A stretch of DNA of 64,000 bases from Campylorhamphus procurvoides (lineage: Eukaryota; Chordata; Aves; Passeriformes; Dendrocolaptidae), in the NCBI GenBank assembly GCA_013396655.1, contig WBMV01007522.1, positions 231,108-295,107 on the forward strand, in the 5' to 3' direction. Below are positions 49,001 to 60,706 of this stretch, piece by piece; the first letter of the stretch is position 1; each line of letters begins with the position of its first letter. A model generated the notes under the pieces. The model ran no database searches. It was not told where the DNA came from and was given only the letters and a program-made list of their open reading frames with translations. The position numbers and the translations under genes were made by a program.

Positions 49001-52000
49001 AGATACCCCATTGATCTAAAATTTGTTTGAGAAAAGATGCTCTACCACTTAGATTGCTCAAGAAATCCTCTTGTAAAAACTGTCTCCAGTGTCCTTGAAC
49101 CTTTTTTTCCCCCTCCCCCTGGTCCTACAGAAATCACAAGCATGGCAATAGAAATGAAAGAAAATTCTCTGGACTTACACTGACAGTTCAGTCTGCCTTG
49201 TCAAATGTACCAGCCTTCCCAGCAGTGCAACTCTGTCTGTGCTCTTAGGTCCAGAAGCACATGGAGGAGCAAGAGCTGTTAAAAGTAAAACATGGTTTCC
49301 CTTTTCCCCAGTGAACTAGAAAATCTAAAAGGGAAACTTGTCCTTCTTTCTCTCCTGAAAGGAAGATAAGAAGTCATAACATGACTCACTCTCAGCTTGT
49401 AATTCCTTTTCAGGTCCTATTCTCCTTGACACACAATAGTAGTTGAACACTCCGGCCAACACAGCCTGACTTATCATTAGAGAAGACAGCAGGCCACCTC
49501 CAGACACAAAAGCCTTGAGCTGCTTGCATTTCTTTGAAGAAGAGGAAGAGAATTTGTGCCAGTGTGAAGTTTTAACTGTGCTGGATTAAGGTCCTTCTTC
49601 CTCTTCTCCCTGCCAAGCCCAAAACAAAAAAGACACAGGTGGTACCAACCCCTCTGCAGACTTCCACAGGAAACCTCTGGCAATATGTGTATCTTCCTTC
49701 TGAGCTGACAGAAGCTCTTACCTTGGCAGAAGTCATTGGCTCCTGGAGTTAACTATCAGTTTCTTTGCTCCTGTACTGTGCATTCTCACCAATGCTTATG
49801 CATTGAGGCGCACAACAGACAAGGCATCTGCTGGTCCTTCAGATCGTCCTGGATGATGTTTTATGCCAAGTCACTTATTTCTGCAACCTTGTGGTGTGCA
49901 GTAACTCAGCTACGAGGAATTCAAGACATAAGAAATGGGTAGCTCTTGCTGTCAGTCATGAACAGATGTATATGATAAAGTCGCTTGTTAGCTACAGAGA
50001 ATTTCAAGCATTCCAAAGCTAAAATCTCTGGGTTTCCTTCAGAAAAGCAGTGATCTTTTACCGTTTCTGGAGACAGAGTTTTCTTCTAACCTACCCAACT
50101 GGTATGAGACTTACCTTACTGAAAACATTCACATGCTGGATAACATCAGGGTGGGACAGTGATGACTCTGATTGACAGCCTGGGGCTGGTTAATGCTCTC
50201 TGAGGTGTCTCAGTTTGAGCGACTGTGATGTTTAGAGAGCAGCTCTCCAAATCTCTTACTCCATACTTCACTGCAACAGCCACAAGTCATATTAATGCTT
50301 TTCTAGCTAAGGAATATCTATTGAAAAGGAAGAAATTTAATGAACCAGTGGAGCCCCCTCAATGGCTTCCAGTTTCCTTGCAAGAAGCTGCATGGGCTTC
50401 GTGCATCATTGTCAGCACTGTGAATGCTCCCTGACAATGTTCACCTTGGGGAACAAGCTGTGCTTACATTAAATGCGACTGGAATGAACAAAGAAGGTGG
50501 CTCTGCACACTATAGCACCATTTAGATGGGCAAGGCCTTATCCCTGGAGACCTTGACTGTTACAAGCATAGGTGGAACAAATTCACAGGAAAAAAAGTGC
50601 ACCCAGGGCTGGTAAACACAAAGAGCACTGGCTCTTTATGTTCTTACAGAGGGTGAACAGGAGTATTTATTCAGTAGGAGAATCTTTTAAGTGTTTTGCT
50701 GACTACTACTCTTAACCCAGCTGTTATAGGATCACTACCCAGACCTCCAAGAGCATTTTCTCTAATGGTTTTTCTTGAGCAATAATTGCAGCTCCTTCTC
50801 CCCTGCTTCATACAGATATCTGAACTGCTGCAGTGGACATTCATAGAAAAGAAAAGGGTTGGAGGGACAGCAGCAGGAACACAGTCAGCACTGCCCTATG
50901 TCAGCCAGCTGCTGTTGCTGCCCAGCAGGAGAGGCTGCACATCTGCAGGGCTGAGGTGGGAAGGAGGCTGCAAACATCACGTTGAATAAATCCCCAAAAG
51001 AGGCCCCTAAGGAAAAGCATGTTTCATATAGCTCGAGGGTGTGTAACAACAATTTAAACGGAACTCTGCAGAGCCATGGAGGTTTATGAATTACTTCCTA
51101 GTGGTTGAGAAGGCAATTAAGAAATAAACAGATCACCAGTGGGCTTAAGCTCACTATGCAGGGAACCTCTGCCACTGGAAGATATGTAGGAGCCCAGGTC
51201 AGGAAGCACTGGGAAGTCTGCATGAGCTGATGGCTGCATGCAGCAGAAGACCACCTCCTCCCTTCCTCTGTGGTGTGTCAGCCTGAGCTGACAGGGTACC
51301 ATTGTCTTGAACTGAAACCATTTTTCACCCCTTCAGACGGATGTGAATTTTGCTTGGATGTCAACCCATTTTCAACACCAGTACTCCCCCAGTATTTCTA
51401 ACTCATGTCTCTGCAACCTTGTTACTTAACTAGCCCTAGACCATGCTTGCCTGAATGCTGGTGTCCTGTAACACAGGAGTTTTTACCTCATTGAGGGAAC
51501 CTCGGGCAATGCATTTCTCTATCGAAACCACCACGTCAAGGTTGCTAGGTAGCAAAGCCAGATAGTCCTAAGTACCTGGATACTGCATTTCCTGCTTCAT
51601 CCCTGCTGCGTGGCCATTTCCCTGTGTGGTGGGGGACTGTGGTGAAGCATTTTACTGCTGTTCTAGATACAGGGGTCAATGTGCAATCATGTGGGCGGGG
51701 ATGGAAACTTGACAAGCTAAGCATGTTGATTAAGATTAGTTGATTATTTAGTATAAAAAATGAAACTATAATCAGACAAATAAAATAGGTATTACTAATC
51801 CTTCTGTGCTGTGACACTAACATGTTCCTCAGGATTTTAAGTCAACACATCCATTCATATGCCCGTGGCCCCTCCAAGAGAATAACAGGCATACTGCATG
51901 TCTATCAGTGCCTTGCACAGCAGATCCTGCCAGTTTATGACCTTGCTTGAGCATCAGCCTTAAAAGATGAAATTATGAGCTTAAAATCTAACAGTCTCAC

Positions 52001-54058
52001 ACAATCTTACAGCCATCTAGTGCTAGCCAAAATGTAGACCTATTTAAGCAAAGTATTTGGATTTCAGATTTTCCCATTAAATGAGGGGTAATTTGAGAGG
52101 CTTAAATATCTGGCAAATCAGTGCTCATGTGCCAACTTTCCAAGAATTAAATAATATTCTATATTTGATCTTTCTGCTATACTTCTACACGGAGCACAAA
52201 AGTGACTTAAAATGTTAGCTTGAACTTAGTAAACGTACAAAGTAAACTATCCAGGGCTCGCATAAAATGTAATTTTAAAACTCCAAAATACTTGGCGTTT
52301 GGCATCCTTTATAGCCTGGAGGTTATACAGAGTTCAGCTCTAACTTTTGACATCAGTGCTTAAGAACTGTGGGAGTTGAGCTTGCATCATGACCTAACAA
52401 AGAAAAAAGCCTTTATTCTGACAGTAGTTATTTAAGATGACCTGAGAATATTTATAATCAGGTGCCAAAGGCTGGTCTCTGACAGGCTGCCTGCAGCAAG
52501 CATGCCCTGTGTTGTGCAGTTTCCAAGTTGCTGCCTAGAGTTGACCTTGTTATTTTTTATTTCATGAGCCTCTGCACATTGTTCATCTTGACTTTCATAT
52601 TTTTGATCTCATCAGTCCTGGATTTTCATTACTCTATCTTGTTCATCAGTAAGGTTATGCTGGATGTTGAAATCCTCACCTGGAGGACACAGAATAAAGT
52701 CTCAACTTTGCCTATTGTTCAGAAACAATGAGTATCTGGTTCTCATCTCGATGACTACTGAGTCATCTCTGGAGAATTTGCTCCCACAGAGAAGAGACAG
52801 CTGTTTTACAACCCAACCCCTGCTCTGGATAGAGAAATATTCCCATAATATCTGTTTACCAGCTTTGGGTGTTTCTCCATCAGCAGGCTGCAACTTCTCA
52901 AGCACAACCATATCTGCATGAGATTTTCTTACAGGTAAAGTCCCATCTCTGTTTAAACACTGTTGGTGATGTCTTTCCCTATAGGAGGGCAGGGTTGTAT
53001 CTTGACATCAGGGTCAGCATTACTTTCTCTCACTAGTTACATGCTCGGGTTGGGAAATCCAAACACATTGTTTATGGCTGGAGCAGGATCCTGCGTGTGC
53101 TACTGTTTGCACATCTTCTGGTGCCCCAGCTTTTCCTCTAGCCCAGATCAGCCCGTCTGAACACTGCTGAACAAGCAAAGGGGGAGCATGTGTAAAGCCC
53201 ATCTGTACTTGTATGCTGTCACTCCTTTTGCCTGAGTGGCCACTGCCCTGGGCTGCTCTTGAGTGTTCCCTTTAGACAGAACAACTTAGAGAAGTTAAGG
53301 GTGTAGATAGTTTTCTGGTTTTCTTTGAAAGTGTTGTCACAAGTAGTCATGGCTCTCCAATAATTTTTTGAGTGCAAATTTGTTTGCAAAAAAAAGGCTT
53401 CTTTTTTGCTACCCCCCATGAAGAGGAGTGGAAAAGTATGGCTAAGGCCACATCAGTAGAGCAAAGGAAGCTGGTGGCCCCGAAGTGGAAAGCATGGGCT
53501 ATTCCTCCAGCACCAATCCCTGGGGCAGCCCGAAGCCAACCGAGCTCCCTGCCCAATCTGTTTTAATAGCATGTGGCTCATATTTTCTATGTTTTCCCTC
53601 CTGCCATTACACGGATGTGCTAATCCTCTGCATGGCAGCAAAAAACCTCTGAGATTTCCTGCAATGCTGTCAGCTGCTGGAACTGGACTCCCTGTAATAA
53701 CCTCCAGGGCCAATGACCTGCTGCCTCCAGTTCCCAATAGGGACTTATTTTCCTTGGCATGGCCAACATGTGCAAAACCTCATTCTGATGGTTTTTTGAA
53801 AGAGAAAATAGGTGGCAAAGTACTTAGTTCTTTCAAGGAAGTTAGGAAACTACAGAGAGCAACCTCATGCCATGTGAGCAATGAATGTGTTGTCCAGCTT
53901 CCAGCACAGAGCTATAAATCACCTCCTGAATGGCTGTCACAAGCACACCAGATCACCACAAAGAAGCTATTTTTCCTTCATCATGACTGCTCCTTCAGGG
54001 TACAACACCGCTGCTAATGCATTTAGCAGGTGAAAGAAACATTTGAAAATGGGTATCT

Positions 54059-54082
54059 CTTTTTTTTTCTTCCCCCCCCCCC
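54059..54082 (+). repeat. T-rich tract followed by C11 homopolymer
   Basis: A T run (54060-54068) followed after a short interruption by eleven C residues (54072-54082). It is a mononucleotide run prone to length errors. Confidence 0.85.
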
Positions 54083-57000
54083 AAGAAATGAGGTTAAGAG
54101 CTTGTTTGCTCTGCTTGTTTGGAGTCTGGCTTATTTTGTTATACTCGGCCACAGCTGCAGTTTCCTCCACATGCTGGAAATGGTTGCACCCACTCAGAGG
54201 CAACAGAGTCTCAGGGCAAAGAGCAATATTTCCAGTACTGCAGGCTGAGATTTACAAGGTGCTTTAAGGGGGAATCTCAAACTGCATCCAAATGTTACTG
54301 CCTCCACCGCAACTGGTCTGGAGAAGTATCAAGATCCCCACACTTGGGGTGAGCCCAAATCCAGCAGATCCTCTGCCTGTGTCCATGCTCTGTGCACAGC
54401 ACTGGAGTTATCCTCTCCCTTCCCTGGAGAAAGGAGTCAGTGTCACTGTGGCTGACACCAACTCAGCTGTCCCTGATGTGGTTTCCTCTCATCTGACTTG
54501 CCAGCACTTCATGCTGCCTGTTGCCAGTCACTGTGCCATTCCCCAGGCAGTTTCTTGTGCCCAGCATCTCCAGCATCCTTCATGGCTCTGCCTCCATGGC
54601 AGGCTGGGAAGGTGATTTCCAATTTCTGTTCTCCTTTGGGAATTAGTATCGCACAGAGGTCAGACACATTGCTAGGGAGTGCTATGGGGTTGGGTACCTC
54701 TCTCTGCTCAGTCAGTCCTTGCCAGCAATAGCACTGCTGCCATGGTGGAATATGCTACAGGAGTAACCTACAAGTGGCAGATGGACCAGTACTTTCTAAA
54801 GATTAATTACAAGCATGTTATTTTAAAATGTATGACATGAGCTTCAGTCAGAAAGACACTGGATGAATAGGAATTAAAGATACATTGCATGAACCATTAA
54901 ATTTTTCCTAGTGACTGTACTTTGAGCACACCTGAAGCGAAAAATGAGAAACTGTCAGGTAAAGGCCGCTCATACCCCTCTGTAGGTCCCTCCCACCACA
55001 GCAATGCTGCCACCAGCCAAAAGGCAAGACTCAAAAGAGGCCTGGAAGCAAGTCAGCATCTCCAAGCAGCCAAAACACTGGACTGAGCAACTTCATCCAT
55101 GGGATACCAACCATCAGAGCTTGGAAAACCTCTTCTGACAAAGAGAAGAAAAGTATCAGTTTCTGAACCAAGTTTCCTTCTGGATAGCCATAGGCAGAAA
55201 CTTATGATTACTTATTCAAAGCTGTTGTGTTTATGTGGCCCTTATGCAGCTGCTAGTACCCCTTTCCTCAAAACAAAAGCATTATATGGTTTTACAAAAT
55301 ACGAAACCACTAATGTTTTACAGCAATCACTCAAAGCATACATTCTAAGAGAGAATTGGGTTGTGTCTTCTTTTGAGCCAACGCATCAGATTTTATAGTT
55401 GAGGTGTGCTCTCAGAACAGCCCCTTCTGCTGTGGTTTGCCATGGTAGAGGCAGTGTTTGCCCAAGTGGGCACCTCCAGCAGCAGCAGCTGCATTAGGAA
55501 TAAGACTTTTGGAGGAAGACTCTAACTCTTGCAGTGCTGTGATAGCCTTGGTGCAATGGAAGAGGGTTATGAAACCCCAAACCCTTGCTATTACCCTTGA
55601 TGTATATTGTTTGTGCTATGTCAGATTGTTTTCTCCCTAGAAGAGAAACCCTTAGCACTGGGACTGAGCCAGAAGGAGGTCTGTCATTTATGGATGCTGC
55701 AGGGGTTGGTGATGGGTCTGTTCCTCTCCAGAGGTTTGTTTGCAGTGGCTGTTTCTACATGCCAAAATCAACTCTTTGCTATTTTGGTTTTATGTTGGGG
55801 AGGGAGATTGCATGTGGTGTGATGGCACCAATGTGGTCATGAAGAAAAAGAGAGGGTCTTATCAAGCATAAGCAGTGGCCATAAATGCCTATATGTATAT
55901 ATTTCAACACTGCATGAAGTAAAATATACTATAGCTAAAACAGTATGAGAAAATACTTTATCCTTAAATGGTTCAAAGATTAATATGAAGTATCTCCATG
56001 TACTTTCTGGAATTCAAGTGTGTGTACAGAACAAATAGTTTCTGGTCGGACAAGATGCCCTGCACCATTTGAGCTTAAGTATGAATTCCCTAGTTGTCTG
56101 AAAAAAACTCTGAGGGGAAATCAGAAAAGATCTGCTCCCTGACTCCACCTTGTCCTTTTAGCAAAGCCAACTCCTGCATAACACCACAGACTTTGACCAA
56201 TGGCACCTGGGGAGCCCTCTTGCACAAGAGTCCTTCCCAGTTTTTTGGGGAAAGTAGAGCACAAACACATTTTTCTCTTCATGTATTTACGTACCCGGAG
56301 TCTGTCTCTGCAGCTTTGGATAAAATGCCTCTTACAACTTTTCTTTCTGCCTGTGCCATGTGGAAGGGACAGAACAGACCTAAGTTAAAAACAGAAAAAC
56401 ACAAGTAAAAGGTGACACAGGTGACAACTGTACAGTCAGTGAACAACTGGGAGACCCCAGACCTCAAAATCACCATTGGAACAGATACATAGACTGTAAC
56501 TGTATAAAAGCCTGTGTTTGGGGTCCGTCCCTGGAGTCACCCAGGTGGAGCTGTACCACTCAATCGTTTAATTTTTTAATTTTTTTTTCCTGAAATCAGA
56601 TGCCTGACACCTTGCTGCAGGAAACCTAGGGTAGAAAAATTTCTTTAAGATTATTTAATTCTATTTTTGAGTGTTCTATTATTATTTACCTTGCTAGTTA
56701 ACAGAGCAAAGATACATGCGGACTTAGGGGTCAGGTGTCTCTAACCTAATTAGAACTAAGCCAAAGGAACGTCCTTTTCCTCCTTCCTTTCAGCTCACCA
56801 TTGACACGCTGAAAGGGGAACTGTCAGCTGGTTTCTCCAGCGCCGTCGCTGCCGTCACTAGATGTCAGCCCAAACACCCGAGCGCTCCTTCAGGCTTCAC
56901 GCAGACCACGGAGGAGCTGCCTGCCTGAGGCTTGGGCTGCGCTCTAGCATCTTTGCACAGTCTCTTTTACAATAAACGTGTATCCATACAAGCCAAAAGG

Positions 57001-58604
57001 AGACATATTTTGTGGGATGGAAACTTTCACCCGAGGTTCCTGCCCTCGTCCCAGATGTGCGGGAAAGGGGTTAGCATCTCATGTGGACCATTTTCAGCAG
57101 CTCCCTTGCTCCCCGCAGACAGCTCTTCGGGCAGGCTGAGCCTGTCCTGGGAGACCCTGCCAGGGAAGGCTGGCAGCTGCAGGAGTTCATTGCTATTAAA
57201 AGAGAAAGCAGCTATGACTGCTACCTTGAAGAAGCTATGAGCTGTGGGCTCTCCTGAGCTCAAATGATGGAGCAGAGCAGGTGCTTCAGTTCTACGGTGA
57301 AGTGAAACCAGTGTCAGGGAAACAGGACTCACCAGGGTACTTTATGCAAGTATTTTAAAGCTCCATTAGTGTTTTTGCTCCTCCCAGCATTGTTTCCCAG
57401 AGTGTTTAGCTCAGATACTGGTTACCAAAGCTAGTGTTGACTGAAAACCCTGAGAGAACAGAAATTGCCCAGTGAAAAAATAGCATTTCCTTTTATTCCC
57501 ACTCTGGCTGTGGGCAGAGGCAATTTCCCTTTCCCTTGTTTAGAAAGCAGATCTCTTTCACCATTTTCCCCTTATTCTCCCAAACTCCCACTGTGGCAGG
57601 GCAGCCTGGCAAGGGTTCCAGAGTGCAGATCTGAGATGTCCTTGTGTAATACAAGGATTAAAGGCTGGCAGAGAGCACCTTCTCCTACATCTCTGTTCCT
57701 GCTTTCCACCTTCTGTTTTTTTAAAAAATGAATACATGAATTTCCCTGTCAAGACCTTGCCTTTCCTTGTGCCTTGTTGTGCAATGAGAGGCATGCAGAA
57801 ATCTCCCAGGCAAAACCCATCTGAGCTGCAGAATGCAGTGTATTTCAGCACACTTGCGTGGGACATCCCTGACCTGGAAGGGCTCACCGGGCAGGCATGA
57901 GGTTGCTGTGTCTGAACTCGCTGGCACAGGATGGGCTCAGGCATGCCTGCATCTAGGCCTCCTGTTTCCTCAGTGGATTTGCCCCTTGCAGAAACAAACC
58001 TAGAGAGACCTTCAAGCTCTAGCACTTTTGAAAACAACTCTACCTGTCAGTCAAGGGATTTTCAGCAAAGCAAATGCAAACAATTTTCAGTCAAAAGAAC
58101 AAATATTTAAGCTGCTCCAGCCTGGCATCCTGCAATAGGTAGCCTGTTCTCTTGACGTAGCTGCTCAGTGATATGTGTTTCATTTTCTGAACCACTTCCT
58201 TAAAGAACAATTAGATGAGTGGTGAATACAATTTGTTCTTGATTGTGGAGAGAAAGAGAACAACAGCATAACCAACCACAAGCCCTCCCTCAAGTGGTGA
58301 CTCTTCAGCTCCTGGGACTTGGGTCAGCCGTGCCAAGGCTGGATTGCACGGGGCCAATGTGGAAAAGTGCGTGTGATGCCAGGCAGGAGGGGTACTTGGA
58401 TTTCAATGGCTTGACATCATTCCTTTCCATGGTTAGAATTTTTAACTTTTAACTTCCTTTACGAAGCTTTGCTCGTGGCCCGGATCGTGGCAACGCTTCC
58501 TTACACAACAGCAGTTGCCATGGCCACTGAAGAGGAGGCAGCAAACAGTGCTGCCGTGGCAGGAGCTGCTGCTGTGTCCCAGGCACACAGATCCCATGGT
58601 TTAT

Positions 58605-58652
58605 GGGTAGGTGGCTGCATGGGTAGGTGGCTGCATGGGTAGGTGGCCGCAC
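58605..58652 (+). repeat. 16-bp tandem repeat, three copies
   Basis: Unit gggtaggtggctgcat occurs at 58605, 58621 and 58637; the third copy differs at two positions. The block lies between two copies of caggcacacag (58580-58590 and 58660-58670), which are 80 bp apart, exactly five units. Confidence 0.92.
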
Positions 58653-60130
58653 GGATGTGCAGGCACACAGTGCATGGGGATGGGAGTGCACAGGTGCATG
58701 GTCAGGCATCCCACAACAGGGCCCAGCACCTCTTGGCTCACTTGCAGGCAGGAGCACCCCCCCAAAAGGCCACCAGTGATGAGCAAGTCTTGCATCACAG
58801 AAAAACTGATGTGAACGGGCTGAAATATTTTGCATAGGCTCAGTATATACATCTGCAACTTCATACCTGCTTTGGAAATGGGGATGAGTGTTAGAAAGGG
58901 AGGGGGTGGAGCTGCAAGGATGCTCTCCATGCTGCCGGCTCTCCGTGCATGTGGAAGTCATGAAGGTGATAAAGCAAAAACCAGCACTCAGGAATTCAAG
59001 GAGTGGAGTTCTCTGAAGAGGCAGGCAGCCCCTCCTGCTGGTCCTCTCTGCTGCTGTGCACAGGGCTTGTGAAGCAGTAGGAAAGGTCAGCTGAAGTTCC
59101 TGGGGCTCAGCTGCTCTGTCAATTCACTGCAGGTAATGTGGCCAAAGAGTGAAGCAATGTCCAGCAGCTGCCAGCCAGGCAGCTGTAAGGAGCAACTGAA
59201 GTAATGCACAGTACATACTGGAGCTGACTGTACTGAAAAGAGGTGTTCTCTGTGGGGCATCCACCCCATCAAGGTGTTTGCTCTTCTTACCTCTCTTCCA
59301 TACAGATTTATTGAGGACAGCTACAGAGAAGCTGCTGCTGGGGGTTACTCATAGCCACAAGAAACTCTTGCTAGGGTAGCTGTGGAAATTGCCAGGTGTT
59401 GTTTTGTTTTTGTCCCTGCACCGCTGGAGATGCTGGGGCAGGATCAATGGCAGCAGACACCCGAGCTCACCTGAGTTTGGTGTGCACTTCTAGCCTGGGA
59501 GAAGCGAGGTCCTAAAACCACCATGCAGTGGGCTGCCAGTGGAGGGGAGGCTGCACTGCCTGTCTTGATCCTGCCCCTGTTGTAGCTGAGATGCAGAAAA
59601 AGAATGGGTAACTTAAATCAGTGCAGTGAGACTTGCTAGTATTGATTCTCCAGAGCTCTTGGTTACTCATGGTACATTCATTTTGTTTATATTCTGTTCT
59701 ATAAAACTAAATAGTTCCCATCTTGATGGCTTTATACTCTCTTTAGAGTTTTAGCACATTTCCTATCCTGTTTTACATTTGCTTGCTTGTTTCTCAAGCC
59801 AGTTCTTCCAGTGTCTCTTAAATCACGTCTTGTGTTGTTTGAATCTCTTCCAGTTTCTTGCCATCTGTTCAGTGCCAAAGTGAACAAAATATTCATGGTT
59901 CATAGCAATATCCACTATGACTCAGAAACTGAAGCCTTGTGGAAGTTTTGGATCTCCCCAGTCAAATAACATCAGGATTGATGCATTGATCATTGTGCCT
60001 CTAGTAATGCATCCTTATTATTCTGCTTTTAACTTATAACAAGTACATAAGATTTCTATGGGTTAGCTCTCCTCTCTTTTTTTTTCTTCCCAGAGTCCAG
60101 GGTTTGCATTTGTTTTCAGTTAAGAAGTCA

Positions 60131-60706
60131 CTAAGGCAAAACTTTAGACCTTAGCTCATAGACAGTTATGTCATTTCTGATCTCTGGAGCATGATCACTT
60201 ACTTGGATAGTGGTATTGTGTTTTGCAGTCTCTTTATTGTAACACTTCTTCATGTGGGCTTCAGCCATGAAGTGCCCTGAAATCAGTCTCTGACCTCTGT
60301 GGTTCAAAAAATCCTTGTGGACCTTTCAGTTGTTCTGGAGTCAGCTGGGGTCCTGGTTTGTTACATCTGACCTTTATTTTGTTCTCAGAGTCACATGAGA
60401 AGCTGTGCCCCTTACAAAATCCTGAGCAATCCACTCTTTTGATGGGTCTTCAATTACATTTTGTTCTTCCCAGATGTTATTAAGATAATGTTCACCAAAA
60501 TCAATATAGCTGATTTTACCATTCACTATTAATTCCTGGAAATTGGGAAAATCACGTTTTCCTTTAATCCAAGAGAGAATTCTCCCCAAGCTTTCTGCCT
60601 AGTCACATCTCCCACTGTGTGGTGGGACGTTTGCTTCTTCAGAGCAGCACAGCCTGTTGTCAGCCTGATTCTGGAAGTGCCTTTTCTGGGAGGAGCCTTC
60701 AGACAT
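60131..60706 (-). pseudogene. unidentified protein-like relic with in-frame stops
   Basis: I do not recognise this sequence. On the minus strand one frame runs from an ATG at 60706-60704 for 35 codons to a TAG (60601-60599), continues open for 74 codons to a TAA at 60374, meets two TGA codons, and is open again for 64 codons to a TAG at 60131. Its composition (for example SWIKGKRDFPNFQELIV, and ISGHFMAEAHMKKCYNKE) is balanced and charged, more like real protein than most frames nearby. Five stops in about 192 codons is fewer than random sequence gives on average, but not strikingly so. It could be a decayed retrocopy, part of an old retroelement, or chance. Confidence 0.2.

Noticed and set aside
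58449..58961. 170-aa minus-strand open frame
   Set aside because: It crosses the 16-bp tandem repeat, gives His/Pro/Thr-rich low-complexity peptide and has no domain.
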